Shown here: positions 7,170 to 16,255 of the stretch, one piece after another
Position numbering within the stretch: position 1 is the stretch's first letter
How the letters are laid out: the number at the start of each line of letters is the position of its first letter
NCBI GenBank assembly: GCA_017553815.1
Contig: JAFZJT010000152.1
Span: 1-27,009, forward strand
DNA length: 27,009 bases
Direction: 5' to 3'
Source: Clostridia bacterium
Lineage (GTDB): Bacteria; Bacillota_A; Clostridia; Christensenellales; CAG-138
Notes under the pieces: generated by a model
Databases searched by the model: none
What the model saw: only the letters and a program-made list of their open reading frames with translations
Told to the model about the DNA's origin: nothing
Made by a program: the position numbers and the translations under genes

Positions 7170-8120
7170 ATGAGGATACTTGATTTTTTCGAGACGAAAA
7201 ACAGCGGGCATTGGCTCGAGCTTATAGAGAAAAGCGATTGGAGAGCGGGGCTCTTCTTGGCGCACATTATCGAAAACGGAAGCTTTTATGAGACCCTCGG
7301 CGAAGGCTCGACCGTGCTGCTTCTGACGGAGGGCGACGAGCTCATATCCTACTGCACCTTCTCCAAATACGACGATATTCAGCCGACGGAGCTTACGCCG
7401 TGGATAGGCTTCGTGTACACCTTCCCGGAGCAAAGGGGGAAGGGTCGCATCGGGCTTTTATTCAACGAGGTCAAAAGGCTTTGCGCATCGCGCGGCGTGA
7501 ACGAGGTTTTCCTTTCAACAAATCATTCGGGTCTGTATGAGCGCTACGGCTTTGAATTCAGGGAGATGCTCGACGACATCGACGGCAACCCGTCGCGCGT
7601 CTATTCGCTTCGCATTGCTCGCGAGGACGAACCGCGGATAATCGAAGCGGATGCGGGCATGGCGGACGGGATCGCCGCGCTTATCGCGGAGTTTCGCCGC
7701 GTGCTTCGCTCTTATAGGGGCGAAACCATCGCTCCAAATGTCGAGGCGGGCAGGGAGGAATTCCTTGAGTTTTTGCAATCGGGCTATCCCGTTTTCGCGG
7801 CGGTGAAGGGGGAGGAGCTTCTCGGCTACGCCGCCTGCCGCGTGGATGGCGGCGTGGTGTGGGTGGAGCATCTTTTCGTGCGCGAAGAGTATCGCAGACT
7901 GGGCGTCGCCTCGCTTCTCTTCGATAGGGCGGAGAAGTTTTCCGAAAGCCTCGGAAACGACACGGCCTTCAACTGGGTGCATCCGAACAACGAGGGCATA
8001 ATCGCCTTTTTAAAGTCGAAGGGCTACACCGTTTTGAACCTTATTGAGATACGAAAGCCCTTTGAGGGCGAAAAGCTCAAGACGACCGTAAACGTGAACG
8101 GGCATATCTTCGATTACTGA
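7170..8120 (+). CDS. Tandem GNAT-family N-acetyltransferase
   Basis: A 316-residue protein with two GNAT folds in a row. Domain 1 (about 1-150) shows WIGFVYTFPEQRGKGRIGLLF, the beta4 strand and acetyl-CoA loop (R-G-K-G), and later YERYGFEFR. Domain 2 (about 155-300) has VWVEHLFVREEYRRLGVASLLF, then NWVHPNNEGIIAFLKSKGY, the usual N..A/G..FY..GF-like end. GNAT enzymes transfer acetyl from acetyl-CoA to an amine; the acceptor cannot be told. Both domains keep the pyrophosphate-binding loop, though domain 1 has RGKGRIG rather than RG.G.G. The ribosome binding site (GGGA) is weak, in keeping with translation coupled to the gene before it. Confidence 0.9.
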   Translation: MRILDFFETKNSGHWLELIEKSDWRAGLFLAHIIENGSFYETLGEGSTVLLLTEGDELISYCTFSKYDDIQPTELTPWIGFVYTFPEQRGKGRIGLLFNEVKRLCASRGVNEVFLSTNHSGLYERYGFEFREMLDDIDGNPSRVYSLRIAREDEPRIIEADAGMADGIAALIAEFRRVLRSYRGETIAPNVEAGREEFLEFLQSGYPVFAAVKGEELLGYAACRVDGGVVWVEHLFVREEYRRLGVASLLFDRAEKFSESLGNDTAFNWVHPNNEGIIAFLKSKGYTVLNLIEIRKPFEGEKLKTTVNVNGHIFDY

Positions 8121-8137
8121 ACTCTACCGAGCGTAGG

Positions 8138-8166
8138 TTGATTTTTCACGGTGCCTGCGGTATCAT
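8138..8166 (+). promoter_or_regulatory. Promoter of the Xre-desulfoferrodoxin gene
   Basis: TTGATT (8138-8143), 17 bp, TATCAT (8161-8166). The -10 box lies 23 bases before the ATG at 8190, so the leader is only about 15 bases and consists mostly of the AAGGAGGT ribosome binding site. Confidence 0.65.
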
Positions 8167-8189
8167 CGGCGCATAAGGAGGTAAAAACC

Positions 8190-8777
8190 ATGGATAGTTA
8201 TATCACCGGCGCGATGATAAAGCGCCTTCGCGAGGAGCGGGGCATGACGCAGGCGGAGCTTGCCGAAAAGCTGAGGGTTGGCGATAAGGCGGTCAGCAAA
8301 TGGGAAACGGGGCGCGGCTATCCCGATATCTCGCTCGTTGAGCCGCTCGCCGCCGCGCTCGGCGTTTCGGTGATAGAGCTCTTCGCGGGTAGGGGCGTTG
8401 TGAATACGAACCGCGCATTCAATATGCTTCGCTCTAAGCTTTTCGTTTGCCCGATATGCGGAAATATCGTTTTCGGGGCGGGCGAAGCGGTCATAAGCTG
8501 CTGCGGGCTGACCCTTCCCGCGCTTGAAGCCGAGGAGGCGGACGAGGCGCACACGGCGCTCATCGAGCGCGTGGAGGATGAATATTACGTTTCTCTTGAA
8601 CACGAGATGAGCAAAACGCATAGTATCTCGTTCATCGCCGCTCTGCGGGACGACGGCATGGAGCTTAAAAAGCTCTACCCCGAGGGACCCGCCGAAGCTC
8701 GGTTCAAAACGGGAAGAACGAAATACATCCTTTACTACTGCAATCGGCACGGGCTGTTTAAAATGAAGCTGAAATGA
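8190..8777 (+). CDS. Xre-type HTH regulator fused to a two-iron desulfoferrodoxin (superoxide reductase-like) domain
   Basis: A 195-residue protein. Residues 8-65 are an Xre/Cro HTH (MIKRLREERGMTQAELAEKL, then VSKWETGRGYPDI). From residue 85 it follows class I desulfoferrodoxin: a Cys4 iron site CPIC (87, 90) and CC (104, 105), then the superoxide-reducing centre ligands His121 (AHTALIE), His138 (LEHEM), His144 (KTHSISFI), Cys184 and His187 (YYCNRHG). All nine ligands are present. Superoxide reductases reduce superoxide to peroxide in anaerobes; joined to a DNA-binding domain this module could instead sense superoxide, peroxide or iron (inference). The ATG at 8190 follows a perfect AAGGAGGT; an upstream in-frame ATG at 8151 overlaps the promoter. 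Similar fusions occur in Clostridia as far as I recall, but their role is little described. Confidence 0.9.
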   Translation: MDSYITGAMIKRLREERGMTQAELAEKLRVGDKAVSKWETGRGYPDISLVEPLAAALGVSVIELFAGRGVVNTNRAFNMLRSKLFVCPICGNIVFGAGEAVISCCGLTLPALEAEEADEAHTALIERVEDEYYVSLEHEMSKTHSISFIAALRDDGMELKKLYPEGPAEARFKTGRTKYILYYCNRHGLFKMKLK

Positions 8778-8804
8778 GGTGCATTTTGCATAATCGGATA
8801 AAAT

Positions 8805-8832
8805 AAAAAACGGCAACTTCAAGCCGTTTTTT
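8805..8832. terminator. Bidirectional intrinsic terminator
   Basis: AAAAAACGGC (8805-8814), loop AACTTCAA, GCCGTTTTTT (8823-8832). The symmetric A/T flanks make it work for both convergent genes, ending at 8777 and 8834. Confidence 0.9.
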
Positions 8833-8833
8833 A

Positions 8834-9157
8834 TTATGTGCTAATTCTTTTGATGATAGTTTTGAGAAGCTCAAGGTCATCGCTTCCAAGCCGCGAAATC
8901 ATTTCGGCGACTGGCTCAAGCTGCTTTTCGCTGCGCTTGCCAAAGAGCAGATAATCCGCGGAAACATCGAGCGTACGGCAGATATTAACGAGGTTTTCGG
9001 GGCGCACCGCCTTCTTGCCGAGCTCTATGCTCGAAATCGATTGGATGCTGAGCTCCACCGCCTCGGCAAGCTCTTTCTGCGTCATATTCAGCTCCCTGCG
9101 CCGCTCATATATGCGGTTGCCAAGATCAAAAAGCAGATTATCTTTACTCAAAAGCAC
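8834..9157 (-). CDS. Xre-family transcriptional regulator (likely repressor)
   Basis: A 107-residue protein: HTH_3 domain at about residues 10-65 (LGNRIYERRRELNMTQKELAEAVELS, then SISSIELGKKAVRPENLVNICRTLDVSADYLLFG), then a short helical tail (EMISRLGSDDLELLKTIIKRI) likely used for dimer formation. It is divergent from the zinc-ribbon gene at 9371 and faces a long operator-like dyad at 9201-9242, so it probably represses that gene and itself. The start is unsure: the GTG at 9157 is only four bases from its GAGG; a TTG two codons further in (9151) has a ten-base spacer. Confidence 0.88.
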   Translation of the reverse strand: MLLSKDNLLFDLGNRIYERRRELNMTQKELAEAVELSIQSISSIELGKKAVRPENLVNICRTLDVSADYLLFGKRSEKQLEPVAEMISRLGSDDLELLKTIIKRIST

Positions 9158-9172
9158 ATCACCTCTTAAAAT

Positions 9173-9203
9173 ATTATAGTTGTTTCCGGCGAATGTTAAA
9201 CAA
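9173..9203 (-). promoter_or_regulatory. Probable promoter of the Xre gene
   Basis: On the minus strand TTGTTT, 19 bp, TATAAT (9173-9178). The -35 box touches the left operator arm at 9201-9215, so the regulator could control itself. Confidence 0.5.
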
Positions 9204-9242
9204 TTATAATTTAATTAACTTGACAATATTAAATTATAATTG
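9201..9242. promoter_or_regulatory. Long dyad operator between divergent genes
   Basis: CAATTATAATTTAAT (9201-9215) and its exact reverse complement ATTAAATTATAATTG (9228-9242) flank a 12-bp centre. Each arm also holds the 10-bp palindrome AATTATAATT (9202-9211 and 9232-9241), so two self-symmetric sites lie 30 bp, about three helical turns, apart. They bracket the plus-strand -35 box and reach the -10 box. The likely ligand is the Xre protein encoded at 8834-9157. Confidence 0.75.
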
Positions 9243-9248
9243 TATAAT
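9220..9248 (+). promoter_or_regulatory. Perfect consensus SigA promoter of the zinc-ribbon gene
   Basis: TTGACA (9220-9225), 17 bp, TATAAT (9243-9248), matching both boxes and the best spacing. It is embedded in the 9201-9242 dyad, as expected for a strong promoter kept off by a repressor. Confidence 0.9.
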
Positions 9249-9264
9249 TCATTAACGCATGAAT

Positions 9265-9296
9265 GCTTGTGCGACAAGCAACCGAGAAAACTCGGT
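9265..9296 (+). other. Double hairpin in the 5' leader of the zinc-ribbon gene
   Basis: GCTTGT-GCG-ACAAGC (9265-9279) and ACCGAG-AAAA-CTCGGT (9281-9296) stand one base apart, early in a leader of about 115 bases (expected start near 9255, ATG at 9371). No T run follows, so they are not terminators. They may stabilise the mRNA or form part of a regulatory RNA. Confidence 0.55.
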
Positions 9297-9370
9297 AATT
9301 GCAGCAACGGCAAACTTGACGAGTGTTTTTCAGTTGCAGTATCGATAATTAAGAACGGAGGAGTTTTAGA

Positions 9371-9838
9371 ATGAAATGTAAGAATTGCGGTGCAGAAATC
9401 GGTACGGGTGCAAAATTCTGCGAATTCTGCGGCTCTCAAATCTCATACGAAATGCAAAAGGAGCAGGAGCGGCTCAATAAACAGGGCTGCCCGAAGTGCG
9501 GCAGCAGCAATATTATGTTCAATCGAGAAAAACAGGCTGAGCTCAAGGGCAAAAAAGGCACTTCCGTTGTGCGCAATACTGTTGGCATTTGCAATGATTG
9601 CGGTTTTACATGGTATACTAACGAAAACGCTTCCAATAACAGGTCAAAAACTTGGCCGTGGGTGTTGGGCTGGATCTTTATTTTTCCGGTACCCGTCACT
9701 ATCCTGATGCTGCGAAAAAAGGATATGAAGCCTGCGCTCAAATACGGAGTTATAGCTGCGGCATGGTTGATTTTTATTCTGCTTGCGCTTTTGCCTGAGC
9801 TTAAACAAAAGCTGCGGATGATGTTGCTGAGGATTTGA
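9371..9838 (+). CDS. Double zinc-ribbon membrane protein, C-terminus lost by frameshift
   Basis: A 155-residue product. An N-terminal zinc ribbon has two CxxC knuckles (CKNCGAEIGTGAKFCEFCGS, 3-22); a second has CPKCGSS and CNDCGFTW (about 40-80). Two hydrophobic segments follow (VLGWIFIFPVPVTILML and YGVIAAAWLIFILLALL). The frame then ends in KQKLRMMLLRI, but the next bases in the -1 frame read as a natural acidic linker (AADDVAEDLNSSIPQNTEAA), so the gene appears to have lost one A from the A run at 9807-9810. With the lost bases restored the protein would be about 225 residues. ATG follows GGAGGAG. Expression is probably governed by the Xre operator upstream. Function is unknown; zinc-ribbon membrane proteins of this type are common and uncharacterised. 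Confidence 0.88.
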   Translation: MKCKNCGAEIGTGAKFCEFCGSQISYEMQKEQERLNKQGCPKCGSSNIMFNREKQAELKGKKGTSVVRNTVGICNDCGFTWYTNENASNNRSKTWPWVLGWIFIFPVPVTILMLRKKDMKPALKYGVIAAAWLIFILLALLPELKQKLRMMLLRI

Positions 9839-10052
9839 ACAGTAGCATCCCGCAGAACACTGAAGCAGCAGCAAGCAGCGATGAAGCAATCGCGGCGTTG
9901 GCGAAAAAACCATGAGTTATACCGTTACAGAAAGCGATGTCGCAAACGGCTTCACCATCGAAATGAATCTTTCGGTTACCGAAAACGGCGGACGTTACAG
10001 CGGAAAGTCAGCTGATTTTATAGTAAAGCTTAAATTCACCCCGCAAGGATAA
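9839..10052 (+). pseudogene. Frame-displaced 3' part of the zinc-ribbon gene
   Basis: From 9808 the -1 frame continues as KAADDVAEDLNSSIPQNTEA up to a TGA at 9913-9915. At the A6 run 9904-9909 a second -1 step gives the frame starting ATG at 9912: MSYTVTESDVANGFTIEM and on to ...KLKFTPQG, ending TAA at 10050-10052. That 46-residue end has regular beta-strand character (VTESDVANGFTIEMNLSVTENGG). Adding one A at each run joins all three pieces into one ORF. This is either a decayed gene, homopolymer sequencing errors, or length-variable A runs. Confidence 0.65.
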
Positions 10053-10057
10053 ATCAA

Positions 10058-10086
10058 AACCACCGGTTGTTTATCAGCCGGTGGTT
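10058..10086 (-). terminator. gyrA: gyrA terminator
   Basis: AACCACCGG (10058-10066) and CCGGTGGTT (10078-10086) form a 9-bp stem with an 11-base loop. On the minus strand TTTTGATTTATCC follows. It lies 25 bases past the gyrA stop and could also weakly serve the plus-strand zinc-ribbon transcript. Confidence 0.8.
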
Positions 10087-10110
10087 ATTGATATGGATTT
10101 ATTTAATCTC

Positions 10111-12720
10111 TTACTCCTCGCCGTTTCCACTGTTCTCGGCGGCATCGGTCTCGGGAGCCTCGTTGGGTGCGTTCTCCGCTCCTTCAACGATCTCCGCGCC
10201 TTCAACGATCTCGGTATTTTCCGCGTTCTCGCTCGGCTCGTCATCATTATGCGGCGCGAGCGCAACGCTTGCAACGCGGTGGTCGCCGTCTATGCGCATA
10301 AGGCGAACGCCCTGCGTGTTTCTTGAAATAACGGAGAGGGTGGAGAGGGGGGTTCTTATAACTATGCCGTCGTCGCGGATCAGCATAAGATCCTCGTTGC
10401 CGTTCGCCACCTTGAGGCAAACAAGCTTGCCGGTCTTTTCGGTAATGTTCATGGCTATTATGCCCTTGCCCGCGCGCCCTTGGCTGCGGTAGGCTTCCTC
10501 ATCGGTGCGCTTGCCCATGCCGTTTTCGGTGATGGCAACAACGTACTGACCGCTCTTTACCTTGCTCATATCCACGACCGCGTCGCCGTCAAGCAGCTTG
10601 ATCGCGCGAACGCCCGCCGCGGCTCTGCCCATTGCGCGAACGTCCGATTCGCTGAAGCGGATCGACTTGCCCTCGCGGGTGCCGATGATGAATTCGTCCT
10701 CGCCGGTGGAGCGTTCAACGCTTATCAGCTCGTCGCCCTCCTTGAGGCCCTGCGCGATTATGCCGCCCTTGCGGATATTGGCGAAATCGGAGAGCGGCGT
10801 TTTCTTGATGATGCCGTTGCGCGTGCAGAGCACAAGATAGCCCTCGTCCGTATCCTTGCCTATCGGGAATGCAGCGGTGACCTTCTCACCCGTCTGGAGC
10901 TGCAAAAGGTTCACTATCGGCGTGCCCTTCGCGGTTCTTCCCGCCTCCGGAATGGAGTAGCACTTGATTCGGAACGCCCTGCCCTTGTTGGTGAAGAACA
11001 TTATGTAGGAATGCGTGGAGGTAACGAAGATATTTTCAAGGAAATCCTCGTCCCTCGTTGCGCCCGCGCTCACGCCCACGCCGCCGCGCCTCTGGGTGCG
11101 GTAGGTGGCCTCCTGAATGCGCTTGATATAGCCGTGGTGCGTGCAGGTGACGACCATATCCTCCTCCTGAATGATGTCGTCCATATCGATATCCTCGATG
11201 ACCTGCGTTATCTCGGTGCGCCGCTCGTCCGCAAACCTGCGGCGAATCTCAAGCACTTCGTCGCGGATAACGCCGAGGAGCTTGCTTTCGTTTGCAAGGA
11301 TGCTCTCGAGGTATTCGATGGTCACTTTAAGCTCGTTGTATTCGGCTTCGAGCTTTTCGCGCTCAAGACCGGTGAGGCGCTGCAAACGCATGTCGAGTAT
11401 CGCCTGCGCCTGCTTCTCGGAGAAGCCGAAGCGCGCCATCAGGCGTTCCTTCGCTTCGGGACCGTTTGCGCTGGATTTGATGATCGCGATTACCTCGTCT
11501 ATATTGTCGAGCGCGATGATAAGACCTTCCAAGATGTGGATGCGCTCTCTCGCCTTGTCAAGGTCATATTGGGTGCGCCTTGTGACGACCTCCTTCTGAT
11601 GCTGGAGGTAGTGATAGAGCATCTCGCGCAGGTTCAGAACCTTGGGCTCGCCGTCCACAAGCGCGATCATGATAACGCCGAAGGTGTCCTGAAGCTGGGT
11701 GTGCTTATAGAGGTTGTTGAGGACTACGTTTGCGTTCACGTCCTTCTTCAGCTCTATAACTATACGCATACCCGCGCGTGAGCTCTCGTCGCGAAGGTCG
11801 CTGATGCCCTCGACCTTTTTCTCATGCACGAGCTCGGCGATCTTCTCAACGAGCTTGGCCTTATTGACCTGATAGGGGATCTCGGTGATGATGATGCGCG
11901 AACGGTCGGCCTTGTACTGCTCGATTTCAGATTTTGCACGAACGAGGATGCGCCCTCTGCCCGTGAAATAGGCGTGGCGAATGCCAACGTCGCCCATGAT
12001 AACGCCGCCCGTGGGGAAATCGGGGCCGGGGATGTAGTTCATCAGCTCGTCGATGGTGATGTCCGGATTGTCGATCATCGCCACGAAAGCGTCGATGGTC
12101 TCGCCGAGATTATGCGGCGGGATATTCGTCGCCATACCGACCGCGATGCCATTTGAACCGTTTACAAGCAGGTTCGGATACCTTGCGGGGAGCACGGATG
12201 GCTGCATCAAGGTTTCATCGAAGTTCGGATAGAAATCGACGGTATTTTTATCGAGGTCGGAGAGCATGTCGAGCGTAAGCTTGCTCATTCTCGCCTCGGT
12301 GTACCTCATCGCCGCTGCGGGATCGCCGTCGATCGAGCCGAAGTTGCCGTGGCCTTCAACGAGCGGATAGCGCGTGGAGAAGGGCTGCGCAAGGCGCACC
12401 GTTGCATCGTAAACCGCCGTATCGCCATGCGGATGGTATTTACCCAAAACGTCGCCAACAAGGCGCGCGCATTTGCGGAAGGGCTTGTCGGGCTGCATGG
12501 AGAGCTCGTCCATGGAGTAGAGTATGCGCCTGTGAACGGGCTTCAAGCCGTCGCGCACGTCGGGCAGAGCGCGGCTGATGATGACCGCCATCGCATACGA
12601 GATGAAGCTCTTTTTCATCTCGCCAACGAGGTTGATCGGCAGTATTCTTCCGCCCTCAATATCGGTCGGCAGCTCGTTGGTGCCGAGCATTTCGTAATTG
12701 TTTTTCTTTTTCTCGTCCAT
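10111..12720 (-). CDS. gyrA: DNA gyrase subunit A
   Basis: The 869-residue breakage-reunion subunit of DNA gyrase, which with GyrB adds negative supercoils. It shows the winged-helix region with catalytic Tyr140 ([13 protein letters not shown]), the quinolone region [19 protein letters not shown], with Thr101 and Asp105 at the E. coli 83/87 positions (both compatible with drug binding), [28 protein letters not shown], and the C-terminal pinwheel with GyrA-box QRRGGVG, a variant of QRRGGKG. The last ~40 residues are a low-complexity acidic tail containing [13 protein letters not shown], a duplication of an 18-bp unit (TTCAACGATCTC at 10183 and 10201). There is a 20-residue N-terminal extension. 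The ATG at 12720 follows GAGG. It starts 21 bp after gyrB and is surely co-transcribed with it. Confidence 0.98.
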   Translation of the reverse strand: MDEKKKNNYEMLGTNELPTDIEGGRILPINLVGEMKKSFISYAMAVIISRALPDVRDGLKPVHRRILYSMDELSMQPDKPFRKCARLVGDVLGKYHPHGDTAVYDATVRLAQPFSTRYPLVEGHGNFGSIDGDPAAAMRYTEARMSKLTLDMLSDLDKNTVDFYPNFDETLMQPSVLPARYPNLLVNGSNGIAVGMATNIPPHNLGETIDAFVAMIDNPDITIDELMNYIPGPDFPTGGVIMGDVGIRHAYFTGRGRILVRAKSEIEQYKADRSRIIITEIPYQVNKAKLVEKIAELVHEKKVEGISDLRDESSRAGMRIVIELKKDVNANVVLNNLYKHTQLQDTFGVIMIALVDGEPKVLNLREMLYHYLQHQKEVVTRRTQYDLDKARERIHILEGLIIALDNIDEVIAIIKSSANGPEAKERLMARFGFSEKQAQAILDMRLQRLTGLEREKLEAEYNELKVTIEYLESILANESKLLGVIRDEVLEIRRRFADERRTEITQVIEDIDMDDIIQEEDMVVTCTHHGYIKRIQEATYRTQRRGGVGVSAGATRDEDFLENIFVTSTHSYIMFFTNKGRAFRIKCYSIPEAGRTAKGTPIVNLLQLQTGEKVTAAFPIGKDTDEGYLVLCTRNGIIKKTPLSDFANIRKGGIIAQGLKEGDELISVERSTGEDEFIIGTREGKSIRFSESDVRAMGRAAAGVRAIKLLDGDAVVDMSKVKSGQYVVAITENGMGKRTDEEAYRSQGRAGKGIIAMNITEKTGKLVCLKVANGNEDLMLIRDDGIVIRTPLSTLSVISRNTQGVRLMRIDGDHRVASVALAPHNDDEPSENAENTEIVEGAEIVEGAENAPNEAPETDAAENSGNGEE

Positions 12721-12741
12721 TTATAAAAACCTCGGAGTAGT

Positions 12742-14787
<2,046 letters not shown>

Positions 14788-14802
14788 TTATCGTAATTCG
14801 CA

Positions 14803-14852
14803 GAAATTCCGAAGGAATTTCATCCACAATCATTCACTATTCACTCTTCACT
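14803..14852 (-). repeat. Hairpin-plus-stop element, copy 4
   Basis: GAAATTCCGAAGGAATTTC (14803-14821) plus a tail with CATTCACTATTCACTCTTCA. On the minus strand the tail reads AGT GAA GAG TGA in the recF frame, so it encodes the last three residues (SEE) and the stop of RecF. It lies between recF and gyrB. Confidence 0.75.
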
Positions 14853-15959
14853 AAGCTCCGTGAGAACCCCGCCCGCGCATTCAAACACGGTCATATTCGG
14901 AACCTCGCTCAGCCCGTCCGCGCTCGTTGCGGTCAAAAAGCATTGGCAGTCGAACGCGGAGGAGAGAAGCTCCCTCTGCCTGCCTTGGTCGAGCTCGCTC
15001 AGAACGTCGTCAAGAAGAAGCACGGGCGCTTCGCCCTTCTCCGAGCGCATCAGCGCAAGCTCACTTAGCTTCATGCTCAAAGCGGCCGTTCTCTGCTGCC
15101 CCTGTGAGCCGTACACGCGCACGTCGTTGCCGTCGAGCATTATGCCCACGTCGTCCCTATGCGGACCCCTCGTGGTGTATCCCTTGCGGATATCCTCGCT
15201 TCTTGAGCGGCTCAGCGCGTTGTTCAGCTCGGTGCGCACGTCGCCCCGCCCATCCTCATCGAACGCCACGTTGGGCTTATAGAAGGTGAAAAGCTCCTCC
15301 CTGCCGCCCGTGATCCTGCGGTTTATATCCCGCGCAAGGGTCGAAAGCTCATCCATGAACTCGCGGCGAACGAGCATTATGTCGCCTCCGAGCTCGGTCA
15401 GCCTGTCGTCCCACATATCGAGCTGGATGGGGTCGGGCGCGATGCCGATGGCGAGCGCATTCTTGAGGAGCGCACCGCGCTGCTTCAAAGCGGCGTTGTA
15501 CTGCTGAAGCTTATAGAAGAACGCGGGTCGGAGCTGGCAAAGCTCCATATCCATGAAGCGCCGCCGCTCCTCCGGCGAATTCTTGACGAGCGACAGATCC
15601 TCGGGGGAGAACAGCACCGCGTTTAAAACGCCCATAAGTTCGCCCATGCGCCGTATCGGCTCGCCGTCGATCAGGACCTGCTTGCCCGCGTTTCGCGCGA
15701 ATTTGAACTCTATTTTGCGGCGGCTGCCGCGGCTTATCACGTCCAGCCCGACGTAGGCGCCGTTTGCGTCCATATTTATAAGCTCGTTGTCCTTCCTCGT
15801 GCGGAAGCTGCGGCCGATCGCGCAAAGGTAGATCGCCTCGAGGATATTCGTTTTCCCCGCGGCATTTTCACCGATGATGACGTTGAGCTTCTCGGTCGGT
15901 TCAAAACGAAGCCGATCATAACTGCGGTATGAATAAAGACGGACGCCGATTACGAGCAT
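14841..15959 (-). CDS. recF: DNA replication and repair protein RecF
   Basis: A 372-residue SMC-like ATPase that helps load RecA at gaps as part of RecFOR. Walker A is GENAAGKTN (30-38), the signature is YGSQGQQRT (283-291), and Walker B with D-loop is VLLLDDVLSELD (313-324); the N-terminal YRSYDRL and GRSFRT pieces also fit. The ATG at 15959 follows CGGAGGC. The last residues SEE and the TGA come from a repeat element, so the natural end may have been slightly different. It heads recF-gyrB-gyrA; in many Bacillota dnaA-dnaN come directly before, but here the upstream neighbour is an unrelated surface-protein gene and recF has its own promoter. Confidence 0.97.
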   Translation of the reverse strand: MLVIGVRLYSYRSYDRLRFEPTEKLNVIIGENAAGKTNILEAIYLCAIGRSFRTRKDNELINMDANGAYVGLDVISRGSRRKIEFKFARNAGKQVLIDGEPIRRMGELMGVLNAVLFSPEDLSLVKNSPEERRRFMDMELCQLRPAFFYKLQQYNAALKQRGALLKNALAIGIAPDPIQLDMWDDRLTELGGDIMLVRREFMDELSTLARDINRRITGGREELFTFYKPNVAFDEDGRGDVRTELNNALSRSRSEDIRKGYTTRGPHRDDVGIMLDGNDVRVYGSQGQQRTAALSMKLSELALMRSEKGEAPVLLLDDVLSELDQGRQRELLSSAFDCQCFLTATSADGLSEVPNMTVFECAGGVLTELSEE

Positions 15960-16007
15960 TTTGCCTCCGAAAAGCGCCTTAAATTAAAGCGCATACTAAA
16001 TCAATTA

Positions 16008-16036
16008 ATTATACCATAAGACGCCCCCAAATGCAA
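16008..16036 (-). promoter_or_regulatory. Extended -10 promoter of the recF-gyrB-gyrA genes
   Basis: On the minus strand TTGCAT, 17 bp, TATAAT, with TGG directly before the -10 box. The expected leader is about 40 bases to the recF ATG at 15959. Its presence supports recF as the first gene of the transcript. Confidence 0.8.
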
Positions 16037-16097
16037 TAGTGCTTATTTATCATAGGAAGAAAGGTTCCATATAGTGTGACGAGCGGCGCGATAAATA

Positions 16098-16128
16098 ATC
16101 CGGATCCCGCGTGAAGCGGAGCCCGGAT
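16098..16128 (-). terminator. Probable terminator of the 16256 gene
   Basis: ATCCGG (16098-16103) pairs with CCGGAT (16123-16128), with an inner CGC/GCG pair around a GTGAA loop; TTATTTAT follows on the minus strand. It is about 125 bases past the stop at 16256. The rest of 15960-16255 holds the recF promoter and no gene I can support. Confidence 0.5.
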
Positions 16129-16255
16129 CGAAAAACAAAAGGTGAAGCACTTTTATCAGAACTCTATCGAACCCGAGGTTATGTATCTGCCCGATTTGCG
16201 GTCGAAGAGCATTATGGAATAGTCCGAGAAGCGTATCTTTCCGCGGGAGCCGATC

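Noticed and set aside
10480..11781. Plus-strand ORF (433 codons) opposite gyrA
   Set aside because: Shadow of gyrA with Ala/Val/Leu/Arg-rich composition and no domain.
16145..16255. Minus-strand open stretch reading KIGSRGKIRFSDYSIMLFDR and ending IEF-stop, just past the surface-protein gene
   Set aside because: It looks protein-like but has no start codon except a late ATG (18 residues) and is closed upstream by a TGA; the surface protein already has a natural Lys-rich end. Possibly a remnant, not enough to call.
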